From: Nostoc sp. LPT
GTDB lineage: Bacteria; Cyanobacteriota; Cyanobacteriia; Cyanobacteriales; Nostocaceae
Assembly: GCF_017115165.1 (NCBI RefSeq)
Contig: NZ_JABXKF010000123.1
Location: 1 to 64,000 of the forward strand
Direction: 5' to 3'
DNA: 64,000 nucleotides
Positions within the stretch are counted from its first letter, which is position 1; each line of letters begins with the position of its first letter. This document shows positions 14,872 through 23,300 of this stretch, piece after piece. Under the pieces are notes generated by a model. The model saw only the letters and a program-made list of their open reading frames with translations. It searched no databases and was not told where the DNA came from. A program made the translations under genes and the position numbers.

Positions 14872-15753
14872 ATGAATAAAAAAATACATTCCATATCAGA
14901 TAGCATAGTTCAAAAAATTAGTAATCTCGACAATGTGAGTATTTTAGAATTAGACAAAGAAGGAATTATTAGCTTATTTAAGGCTAATGGAATCTTACTT
15001 TTTAGAGGATTTGATGTTGATGTTGATATTTTTAAAGAATTTACCAATCTCTTGAGTATCGATTTTATCAATTATGCTGGTGGTGCATTCAGTAGAAGGG
15101 TAATTAATGAAGATGAGACTCTTTTAAGCGTCAATGATTTTAAATCTGAGATTAAGTTGCACGGCGAAATGTATTATCAGCAGAATATCCCACTTATGCT
15201 GTGGTTTTTCTGTGCTAATCCACCAGTAGAAGATGGTGAAACTACGGTATGTGATGGTAGACAATTTTTTAATGAAATTAGTAGTTCAACCAAAGAGTTA
15301 TTCAGTAAAAAGAAGTTAAAATTTACTGTTCGGATATCTCAAGAGGACTGGCAGAAAAAATATCAAACAGATGATTTGAATCAGCTAGAAGAAATGTGTC
15401 AGAAGAATAATACGCATCTGACAGTAAATAACGATAAATCGATTCTGGTTGAATATATTTCTTCAGCCATTATCCCCAGCAGATGTGGAAAATATCAGGT
15501 ATTTATTAATAGTCTATTGCCCACAAAGCAGTTAAGCCCAAAGATTCTTAATTTTGAAGATGATTCAGAAATTCCTGAAGAGGTTGTCTCTGAACTTAAT
15601 GAAATTGCTGAAAAAATAACTACGGAAATTTCGTGGCAAAAAGGCGATATTTTAATGATTGATAATACAAGAATACTTCATGGCAGAAGGTCTTTTGCTG
15701 ACGATAAAAGAGATATTTGTATTAGGCTGTGTTCTCCAGCTTTTTCATTTTGA
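14872..15753 (+). CDS. TauD/TfdA-like Fe(II)/2-oxoglutarate dioxygenase
   Basis: The metal-binding triad is visible as HGEMYY (His and Glu, about residues 98-100) and ILHGRR near residue 272, followed by an arginine suited to 2-oxoglutarate binding. The N-terminal GILLFRGFDV and the PPVEDGETTVCDGR segment are typical of the TauD fold, in particular of SyrP-like enzymes found in natural-product clusters. The length is 293 residues. The gene is AT-rich compared with its neighbours and stands alone between an SH3 gene and ubiD, with no biosynthetic partner in view. The substrate is unknown; hydroxylation of an amino acid or small metabolite is plausible. Confidence 0.85.
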   Translation: MNKKIHSISDSIVQKISNLDNVSILELDKEGIISLFKANGILLFRGFDVDVDIFKEFTNLLSIDFINYAGGAFSRRVINEDETLLSVNDFKSEIKLHGEMYYQQNIPLMLWFFCANPPVEDGETTVCDGRQFFNEISSSTKELFSKKKLKFTVRISQEDWQKKYQTDDLNQLEEMCQKNNTHLTVNNDKSILVEYISSAIIPSRCGKYQVFINSLLPTKQLSPKILNFEDDSEIPEEVVSELNEIAEKITTEISWQKGDILMIDNTRILHGRRSFADDKRDICIRLCSPAFSF

Positions 15754-15888
15754 TATTTGATTACAGCAGTTATCATTTATTTAAATGATATCTGTCGTAA
15801 AGGTACAGCATTGCTGTGCTATTACTGCATTATCTATAACATAATACTTTTCAGTTAAGGGTTATTGGTGTAGATAATTGGTCTTTCA

Positions 15889-15908
15889 AGACGCGATAAA
15901 TCGCGTCT
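15889..15908. terminator. Hairpin between convergent genes
   Basis: AGACGCGA and TCGCGTCT form a perfect 8-bp stem with a TAAA loop. It lies between the convergent dioxygenase and UbiD genes and could serve both. It may equally be a dispersed repeat, as there is no strong T-tract. Confidence 0.4.
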
Positions 15909-15958
15909 CTACATCAGGATTTTGTTGCTCTATCTGAACTGTACTGATCTATAACGGG

Positions 15959-17467
15959 TTACTTCATATCATAGCCAAACAAATTCGGGTCTACTTCTCC
16001 TAACTGCAACTCTGCCAAACCATACTCTGCCCATCGTCTCTCTACCATCGCCGCCACATCTGGGTCAGATTCTAAAGGGGAACCCCATTCATGGTTTGTT
16101 TCCGGCGGAATCTTTGTAGTTGCATCAATTCCCATCCGTCCACCTAAGCCAATCTTTTCACTGGCAAAATCCAAGGTATCAAAAGGTGTATTTGGCAAAA
16201 TAAAGACATCCCGCACTGGGTCAACTTTGGAACTAATCGCCCACACAACTTGACGCGGATCGCGAATATTTATGTCTTTATCCACAACAATTACAAATTT
16301 AGTGTAAGTAAATTGTGGTAAAGCACTCCAAAATGCTAAAGCCGCCCGTCGCGCTTGTCCTGGATACGCTTTATCAATGGAAATAATCGCCGCTTTGTAA
16401 CTCAAAGCTTCCATTGGGAGGAAGAAATCGACAATTTCTGATACTTGTTGCCGCAGTATGGGAGTATAAATGCGATTTAGTGCGATCGCCATCATCGCTT
16501 CTTCTTTGGGTGGGCGACCGCTAAATGTTGTTAAGTAAATCGGATTTTTCCGGTGCGTCATACACTCGAAGCGGATTAACGGCGAATCTTCTACACCGCC
16601 GTAATAACCCATGTGATCGCCAAAGGGCCCATCTGGTAAAACTTCCCCTGGTGTAATTGTCCCTTCCAAGACAAATTCGGAATCGGCGGGAACTTCCAAA
16701 TCTACAGTTTTACATTTCGCCAACTGCACGCCCGAACCGCCGTATAGTCCAGCAAACAGCCATTCTGATAAATCTACAGGGATGGGTGTGGCAGCTGCCA
16801 TAATAATTAGAGGATCTACACCAAGTGCGATCGCAACTTCTAATTTTTTCCCACGTTCGGCTGCTTTTCGCAAATGCCTCGCCCCACCCCGCACTGATAA
16901 CCAGTGAACCGTCATCGTATTCTGAGATTGTAGTTGTAAACGATATACTCCTACATTCGGAGTACCAGTTTCACAATCCTTGGTAATTACTAGTCCCAGC
17001 GTGACAATCTTGCCAGCATCACCAATATAAGGACGTATCAAAGGCAACTTATTTAAATCTAAATCATTACCTTGAAGCACAACTTGCTGACAAGCGGGGA
17101 AAAAGTCTCGTCCTGGTTTCGCCTTCACCACATCAAACAGGACTTTTCCAAAATCTATCGCCTGGGAAATCTTCTTAGGTGGTTTTGGCTGTTGTAGCAT
17201 ACTCAATTTTTTCCCCAGAGTTTCCAACTCCTCTGGATGCTGCATATTCATCGCCCAGCAAATCCTTTCCACAGTTCCCATCAAATTCACCGCCACCGGG
17301 AAGGAAGCGCCTTTGACGTTTTCAAACAACAATCCTGGACCACCTTTTTGCAGCATCCGGTTGGAAATCTCAGCAATTTCTAAATCTGGGTCAACTAAAG
17401 CTGAAATTCGCCGTAATTGTCCTCTTTCTTCCAAAATTTTCATGAATCCCCGCAAGTCTCTCGCCAT
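15959..17467 (-). CDS. ubiD: UbiD family (de)carboxylase
   Basis: UbiD enzymes use prenylated FMN, made by UbiX, to decarboxylate aromatic or unsaturated acids. Typical segments are visible: DLRGFMKILEERGQL at the start, GLLFENVKG, NVGVYRLQLQ, PDGPFGDHMGYYGGVEDSP and TTFSGRPPKEEAMM (about residues 280-320). An E-x-x-x-R pair sits in the prFMN site region. Late in the protein come KFVIVVDKDINIRDPRQVVWAI and the C-terminal GGRMGIDATTKIP. The 502 residues match the cyanobacterial family. In cyanobacteria the likely role is decarboxylation of the 4-hydroxybenzoate-derived ring in plastoquinone synthesis; that is an inference. The ATG at 17465-17467 fits the conserved N-terminus. Confidence 0.92.
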   Translation of the reverse strand: MARDLRGFMKILEERGQLRRISALVDPDLEIAEISNRMLQKGGPGLLFENVKGASFPVAVNLMGTVERICWAMNMQHPEELETLGKKLSMLQQPKPPKKISQAIDFGKVLFDVVKAKPGRDFFPACQQVVLQGNDLDLNKLPLIRPYIGDAGKIVTLGLVITKDCETGTPNVGVYRLQLQSQNTMTVHWLSVRGGARHLRKAAERGKKLEVAIALGVDPLIIMAAATPIPVDLSEWLFAGLYGGSGVQLAKCKTVDLEVPADSEFVLEGTITPGEVLPDGPFGDHMGYYGGVEDSPLIRFECMTHRKNPIYLTTFSGRPPKEEAMMAIALNRIYTPILRQQVSEIVDFFLPMEALSYKAAIISIDKAYPGQARRAALAFWSALPQFTYTKFVIVVDKDINIRDPRQVVWAISSKVDPVRDVFILPNTPFDTLDFASEKIGLGGRMGIDATTKIPPETNHEWGSPLESDPDVAAMVERRWAEYGLAELQLGEVDPNLFGYDMK

Positions 17468-17781
17468 TGTTCTAATAAAGCTGATTATTTAAGAAGTGTG
17501 AAGCGCTTTCTTATATTATGGGGCATTGGGGATTGGGGAGGCAGTGCGGTCTTCTCCCAAGGGGAGACGCCAAGGGCGATAGCGCAGCGTTAGCGAGTCT
17601 GCGAGCGTCTGGGGTTTCCCCAAGTGGAGCAACTGCCATCATTGGGAAGAGACAAAGAAGAAACTTGTTCAATCATTCTCCCTTGTCCTCCCCATTCGGG
17701 AAATTGTTGGTTTTAATTCAATACAGTTCAGAATGAGCAACAAAACCAGTACATCACAATAAAAATATGTACATTTTGGCA
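17468..17781. repeat. Intergenic repeat region
   Basis: No gene was found. The stretch holds a GGCAGT...ACTGCC-bounded palindromic block (about 17540-17640) with CAAGGGGAGACGCC and GTTAGCGAGTCTGCGAGCG motifs typical of Nostoc intergenic repeats, then AT-richer DNA. Confidence 0.65.
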
Positions 17782-18078
17782 TCAGTCTATTTTTTTGGGA
17801 ATGAGACTGGCGCTTTTGGTTGCACTATCCCAAACAATCCAGCTAAGAGAATTATCTAAATCATCGGGGCTATTTGAAACTTTGAAATATAGTTTTTCTT
17901 CGCCTTTTCTTTCAATAGCAAAGTCGGCATTTTGAGCATAAACGACTATAAAACCTTTGTCTCGCAAACAATATATCGCCCAGGCTTTCAATGATTGCTT
18001 GTATGGTTCGTGTGGAATTGGCGGTTTTGCAATCGTGTCTTCAATTACTTTAAATATTTGCGTGAGTTTAGCGGTCAT
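17782..18078 (-). CDS. Small hypothetical protein
   Basis: The family is not recognised. The 98-residue product is soluble with no membrane segment or signal. It contains QSLKAWAIYCLRDKGFIVVYAQNADFAIERKG followed by EKLYFKVS. The alternation of strands (FIVVYAQNADFAIER / EKLYFKVS) recalls the central sheet of a restriction-nuclease fold, with a D...x-K pattern, but this is weak. A clear ATG is present. Confidence 0.55.
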   Translation of the reverse strand: MTAKLTQIFKVIEDTIAKPPIPHEPYKQSLKAWAIYCLRDKGFIVVYAQNADFAIERKGEEKLYFKVSNSPDDLDNSLSWIVWDSATKSASLIPKKID

Positions 18079-18261
18079 AGTAAATTAAGTAGTGTTTTTT
18101 AAGAGCCAAGGCAAAGGTCATTCACAGCTATATATAAGAAAAGATTGAGGTTTTAAAACTCACAAAGGTGGGTTCTGCTTGTGTGGATGCGGTTTCCAAG
18201 CGTCGATTTAACTGTGTATTTCTAACATCTGTTCTATCCATTAGAGCATTTTCAAATATTA

Positions 18262-18840
18262 TTATCCCCAAATTTTTTTCAGATTTAGTACAAAACCAGG
18301 TAAAACACTTTCTCCAGAAATAGTTTGAGGTGATTTTAAAACTTCCACATTTTGTTCAGGGCGATAAATTTCTACTTCCTGTTTTTTTCGATTTATTAGC
18401 CAACCTAAACGACACCCATTTAACATATACTCATGCATTTTTTCTTGAACTTTTTTCAAAGTGTTAAATGGTGACATTATTTCAATCACAAAATCAGGAC
18501 ATAAAGGAATAAATTTTTCTCTTTGTTCTTTTGTCAAATTATCCCAACGAGATTTTTCCACCCAAGAAACATCAGGAGAACGGTCAGCACCACTTGGTAA
18601 AGTAAATCCAGTGGAAGAATCAAAAACTTCACCTAGTTGCTTTTGTTCATTCCATGATGCTAATTGCAGAATTAAATTAACGTTACTTCTTCCAGTTTCT
18701 CCTCCCGTCGGTGGCATTATGACTAGTTCTCCTTGGGCATTGCGTTCTAGTTGTAAATCGGGGTTTTCTTCACACAACTGATAAAACTGCTCTCTTGTCA
18801 GTTTAAGAATTGAATTTAGGTTTAATGTCAGTGCTGTCAT
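18262..18840 (-). CDS. Uma2 family (DUF820) endonuclease-like protein
   Basis: The product has the familiar Uma2 order: LTREQFYQLCEENPDLQLERNAQGELVIMPPTGGETGRSN, then GEVFDSSTGFTLPSGADRSPDVSWV, CPDFVIEIMSP and QEKMHEYMLNGCRLGWLI. The D (SPDVSWV) and E-I-x-S (VIEIMSP) residues fit the PD-(D/E)XK fold. Uma2 genes are massively amplified in cyanobacteria; their function is unsettled. The ATG at 18840 is preferred to an in-frame start 57 bp upstream, because homology begins near the core and a GGGAAA ribosome-site-like stretch precedes it. It lies 35 bp downstream of the VOC gene on the same strand. Confidence 0.88.
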   Translation of the reverse strand: MTALTLNLNSILKLTREQFYQLCEENPDLQLERNAQGELVIMPPTGGETGRSNVNLILQLASWNEQKQLGEVFDSSTGFTLPSGADRSPDVSWVEKSRWDNLTKEQREKFIPLCPDFVIEIMSPFNTLKKVQEKMHEYMLNGCRLGWLINRKKQEVEIYRPEQNVEVLKSPQTISGESVLPGFVLNLKKIWG

Positions 18841-18875
18841 AGAAGTATTTCCCTTTTTTACTGACAAATAATTAT

Positions 18876-19343
18876 TTAATGGACTTCTGGATCGCAACGA
18901 ATTTCAATCATAAAGCCATCTGGATCGTAAAAATACACTCCTCTACCAGTAGGACGAGTGACTGGGCCATGCGCGATCGCTATTTTATTTTCTCTGATCA
19001 CTGCCACCGCGCGATCGAATAACTGCTGATCGATATCAAAGGCGAGATGGTACGCTCTGGTGAAGGTCTTTTCTGGATTGGAATCTGGTGGTGATAATTC
19101 TGGTTCCCCAAATAAATCTAGAATTGTACCATCGGGAGTGATGAAGTTGGCTACTTTCCCAGATGCGACTAGTTCCACTAGGGTTGCGGGTACTTCGTCG
19201 CCTGTGAGTTCGTGCAAACCCAGGATTGTGCCATAAAAGTAGCGCGAGGCTTGCATATCGTGGACGTTGAGGGCAATGTGATGTACTCTACGCAGACTTC
19301 CTGGCGCAAGCACACTGTTCAGGGATTGGGTGCTAGATAGCAT
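18876..19343 (-). CDS. VOC (glyoxalase/dioxygenase) superfamily protein
   Basis: A single VOC module pair is present. RRVHHIALNVHDMQASRYFYGTILGL gives the first metal-ligand His and the beta-alpha-beta start. The LVELVASGKVANFITPDGTILDLFGEPEL segment follows, then AYHLAFDI with a second His, and GRGVYFYDPDGFMIEI with the final Glu. The length is about 155 residues. Such proteins isomerise or cleave small metabolites using a divalent metal; the substrate here is unknown. The ATG at 19343 is chosen over TTG codons just upstream. Uma2 follows after 35 bp. Confidence 0.87.
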   Translation of the reverse strand: MLSSTQSLNSVLAPGSLRRVHHIALNVHDMQASRYFYGTILGLHELTGDEVPATLVELVASGKVANFITPDGTILDLFGEPELSPPDSNPEKTFTRAYHLAFDIDQQLFDRAVAVIRENKIAIAHGPVTRPTGRGVYFYDPDGFMIEIRCDPEVH

Positions 19344-19418
19344 AATCAACAAAATCTCAATACTTAGATAGAAGTTGAACTTTTTTTTAAAGTTTACTAT
19401 TGCTAATAAAAATCTATC

Positions 19419-19892
19419 ATGGCTTTTGATTATTCTTTAGACTTTAAAAATATTGATTTTCGCCAACATCCTGAACTCTATCGTGTTGGCAAGGGTGAGC
19501 AGGGTGTACTTTTGGTTGAACCATACAAATCAGAAATTCTTCCTTACTGGCGGTTCAAAAATCCTGAGATTGCTAGAGAGTCGAGTGAAAAAATCTACGA
19601 GATTTTTCTTGATTATTTAGAGAAAGATGATTTTGTTGGTGCAGATATGGCACGGAAGTTTATCCAAATGGGTTATACTCGCTCTCGTCGTTATGCTAAT
19701 CATAAGAGTGGCAGGAAATATAAACAGAATTCGGAAGATTCAAGTTCCAAAAAAGAGATTCTTCCCTATGAAGTAGACCCAGTTAAAGCGGAATCAGCAG
19801 CAATATTTAAAGCTAAGTGGGTAGAAGCAAAGACAAATGAGAAATATCAAGAGCTTTTAGCCAAGCATAAGCAGATGTATGAAGTAGACTAG
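19419..19892 (+). CDS. DUF4385 family protein
   Basis: The opening MAFDYSLDFKNIDFRQHPELYRVGKGEQGVLLVEPYK and the block DDFVGADMARKFIQMGYTRSRRYANHKSGRKY are characteristic of DUF4385, a cytosolic family of unknown function found across bacteria. The C-terminus is helical and charged. The length of 157 residues is normal. The ATG at 19419 begins exactly at the conserved motif. A 21-bp minisatellite begins 62 bp after the stop. Confidence 0.88.
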   Translation: MAFDYSLDFKNIDFRQHPELYRVGKGEQGVLLVEPYKSEILPYWRFKNPEIARESSEKIYEIFLDYLEKDDFVGADMARKFIQMGYTRSRRYANHKSGRKYKQNSEDSSSKKEILPYEVDPVKAESAAIFKAKWVEAKTNEKYQELLAKHKQMYEVD

Positions 19893-19953
19893 CTGTCTAG
19901 CAAGTTTCAAGTTATTTTTGTGAGAATTTCTGTGTTGCTCTTGAAGGCTTGTG

Positions 19954-20142
19954 AATGAGCCTTTGATCTCCTTTAATGAGTCTTTGAGCTTCATTAATAA
20001 GCCTTTGAACTCCTTTAATAAGTCTTTGAGCTTCATTAATGAGTCTTTGAACTCCTTTAATGAGCCTTTGAGCTTCATTAATGAGTCTTTGAACTCCTTT
20101 AATGAGTCTTTGAACTCCTTTAATGAGTCTTTGATACTCGTG
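19954..20142. repeat. 21-bp minisatellite, nine units with a 42-bp higher order
   Basis: Units start at 19954, 19975, 19996 and so on every 21 bp up to 20122, the last being degenerate. Two types alternate over most of the array: one ending GAACTCCTTT and one ending GAGCTTCATT. Because the period is a multiple of three, reading frames stay open on both strands as heptapeptide repeats (for example KDSLKEF on the minus strand). No unique protein sequence supports a gene. Confidence 0.93.
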
Positions 20143-20151
20143 AACGTGGTA

Positions 20152-20193
20152 TTATCGCCAATTAATTTAAGAAAAACGCGATCGCATTTCCCC
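20152..20193. repeat. 42-bp direct repeat, copy 1
   Basis: The segment containing CGCCAATTAATTTAAG and an ACGCGATCGCA tail recurs at 20285-20327 in the same orientation. The copies bracket about 90 bp between the minisatellite and the CHAT gene. Confidence 0.85.
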
Positions 20194-20284
20194 ACTCAGC
20201 GATCCAATAATAATCATAAGTTGTCTATATCGCTAATATCGCATCTGGCAGTGTGATATTGAAGAATTGCATAAGCTGCTTATA

Positions 20285-20327
20285 TTGTCGCCAATTAATT
20301 TAAGATTAACGCGATCGCACTTCCCTT
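20285..20327. repeat. 42-bp direct repeat, copy 2
   Basis: Matches 20152-20193 with about four changes; its end touches the stop codon of the CHAT-STAND-TPR gene. Confidence 0.85.
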
Positions 20328-23300
20328 TATCCCCCTATTGAAACTTGACTACGGTCAAACAACCATCCATCGCCGACAATCTTCTCTAGGCGTTGGTTGA
20401 GCCGACGGAGGAAATATTCTGGATCATTTAGCTTTTGCTGGGCAAGCCAAGTACCAAACGCTTCCTGTGTCTCAATTCCTTGGGCAACCGCCGCCCCTAA
20501 TATTAGGTTGACACTATGCTCTTGGAGTTCCTTTAACTGGGGATGACCTTCACCCCGGCGGTTGCAAAAGAACATTGCAGTTGTCCCTAGCAAAGCTTCT
20601 AGTTCATCACCTTGAGGGACTGCATTACATAAACCACAGATTAACTGAATGGTCTGTGCTAAGGGGGCTTGAATTCTCAGCGTCAGCCAGATTGCTTGAG
20701 CTAGGTAAACCAAACCGTTGCTTTCATCTGCTAGACCTAAGTTACTCAGAACTGTTACCAAATCACCGTATGCACGAACCTGTACAAGTGCCAAAGCAGC
20801 TTGCAAATTTAGCTCTAACTGCCTAGCTTTATTTCCAGTTTTACCTGCCCAAGAAGCCATATTTGCCAAAGTAGCGCCTTTACCTTGGACATCGCCAATC
20901 TGCTCTTTTATTTCCAAGGATTGCTCGTAGAGTACAAGTGCTCTAGCTGTGTGCCCTTGGTCGGCGATTATCCGTGCCATGTTGTTGAGGGTAGTAGCTT
21001 TACCTTGGACATCACCAATCTGCTCATATATTTCTAAGGATTGCTCATAGAGTGCTATTGCTCCAGTTATGTCCCCTTGTTGGGCAATTATCTGTGCCAT
21101 GTTGTTGAGAGTAGGGGCTTTACCTTGAATATCACCAATCTGCTCAGATATTTCCAAGGATTGCTCGTAGAGTACAAGTGCTCTAGCTATGTGCCCTTGT
21201 TGGGTGATTATCCATGCCATGTTGTTGACGATAGCGGCTTTACCTTGGACATCATCAATCTGCTCATTTATTTCCAAGGATTGCTCGTAGAGTGCTATTG
21301 CTCTAGTTATGTCCCCTTGTTGGGCGATTATCCATGCCATGTTGCTGAGGATAGCGGCTTTACCTTGGACATCGCCAATCTGCTCTTTTATTTCCAAGGA
21401 TTGTTCGTAGAGTGCTATTGCTCTAGTTATGTCACCTTGTTGGGCGATTATCCATGCCATGTTGTTGAGGGTAGCGGCTTTACCTTGAATGTCGCCAATC
21501 TGCTCATATATTTCTAAGGATTGCTCCCAAAGTGCAAGTGCTTTAGCTATGTCCCCTTGTTGAGCGATTATCTTTGCCATGTTGTTGAGAGTAGTGGCTT
21601 TACCTTGAATATCGCCAATCTGCTCAGATATTTCTAAGGATTGCTCCCAAAGTGCAAGTGCTTTAGCTATGTCCCCTTGTTGGGCGATTACCCCTGCCAT
21701 GTTGCTCAGGGTAGCGGCTTTACCTTGGACATCGCCAATCTGCTCAATTATTTCCAAGGATTGCTCATAGAGTGCAAGTGCTTTAGCTATGTCCCCTTGT
21801 TGGGCGATTATCTTTGCCATGTTGTTGAGGATATTGGCTTTTCTTTTAACATCGCCAATCTGCTCAATTATTTCCAAGGATTGCTCATAGAGTGCTATTG
21901 CTCTAGCTATGTCCCCTTGTTGGGCGATTATCCATGCCATGTTGTTGAGGGTAGCGGCTTTACCTTGGACATCGCCAATCTGTTCAATTATTTCCAAGGA
22001 TTGCTCGTGGAGTGCAAGCGCTCTGGGGATGTCCCCTTGGTCGGCGATTACCAGTGCCATATTGTTGAGGATATCGGCTTTTCTTGTTAAATCATCTTCA
22101 GTGCAAAGGTCTAAAGCTTGCTGACAATGAACAACAGCCTCTTGCACAAAACCCAAAACCTTTTCAGCAGTAGCAATGATTTTTAAGATGCGGTAGTCTT
22201 GATAAACTACCAGAATTTGCTTACATAAATCAAAAGCTTCCACAAAGCGGGAATAGTTCACCCAATTAGCTGCAATCCAATACCCAATGCTGACAGCAAT
22301 TTCTTGCTCTCTTGCCAGCAGTCCCAACCGAACAATTTCCAGTCCTTCTGCTTCCGTTTTTTGGTTAGACTCCTCCCACCAAGCTTGATGGATTTTCCTC
22401 ACCGCTTGCTGTCGCGTTGCTTGCCATTCTTCCTGAATCAACACTGTTTCTAGCAACGATTCTAAAATTGTCGTCACTCGGTAATTTGCTGGTTGTGTGG
22501 GGTGAGTGGTAGCGGACTCGACTAGGCTGAGGCTGACAAGCTTTTGCAGAGGTGGGGAAGTGGGGGAAATAGCGTTGATAATTTCCTCAGTCACAGGTAA
22601 GTGAAACACACTCAACCGTGCGAGAAACTTTTTTTCTGCCACTTCCAAAGCATCCAGCAGAGTTTGTGCCAAGATATTTTCGCAGAATTTTTGCTCAGTC
22701 TCTTCTAGTCGAGTCAATAATTCATCCACCGCTATTCCTGGTTGCTGAATTACCTCCAACAGCCACTTCAACAAGCGGGGATTACCATCAGCAATGTGAA
22801 TAATCCGCCGAGTTCTTAACTGTTGCCTAACTTCTTTATCTAAAGGAAAGCAGATTTTATCAATATCACTGCTGCTCATCCCTGCCAAAGATTCCAAATG
22901 CAGACGATGAGGTGGCAAAGTGTCTGCTTTCAAATAGCGACAGGTGACAATCAGCCGACTTTCGGCCCCGGTTTCTGCCAATGCTGCACAAATCGCCCCT
23001 AAAATTTCGTAAGCCTCTGCCGTCATCCGCAGTGAGCCATCTTCAATGTTAGCTATGGGGATGTTCTGCTCAAAGTCATCCAGCACCAACAGTAAGGGTT
23101 GGTTGTGTTCTTTTTCTATTGCTTCAAAAAAGTTTTGCAACCGTCCTTTAAGAGACACCTTTGGTTCGTTCAAAAGTGCAGGCACATCTGCAAACCGCTC
23201 AAACTTATTAGAAAGCTTATTCAGCAAACCTATTTCATCCAGAGGCCCAATCAACACGACTCGCGCAAAGTTAGAACGCTGCACTTCCACCCGTGTACAT

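Noticed and set aside
17518..17736. 72-codon plus-strand frame
   Set aside because: It lies wholly within a palindromic intergenic repeat.
19954..20142. CRISPR array
   Set aside because: The units are contiguous with no spacers. The same holds for the array at 1-105.
19857..20256. Heptad coiled-coil proteins on both strands over the 21-bp array
   Set aside because: Both are forced open by the 21-bp period; the minus-strand frame also runs into the end of the DUF4385 gene, and neither has a convincing ribosome site.
21041..22090. Two long plus-strand open frames of 149-158 codons with 40-residue repeats
   Set aside because: They are antisense shadows of the 120-bp TPR repeats in the CHAT gene; repetition keeps them open.
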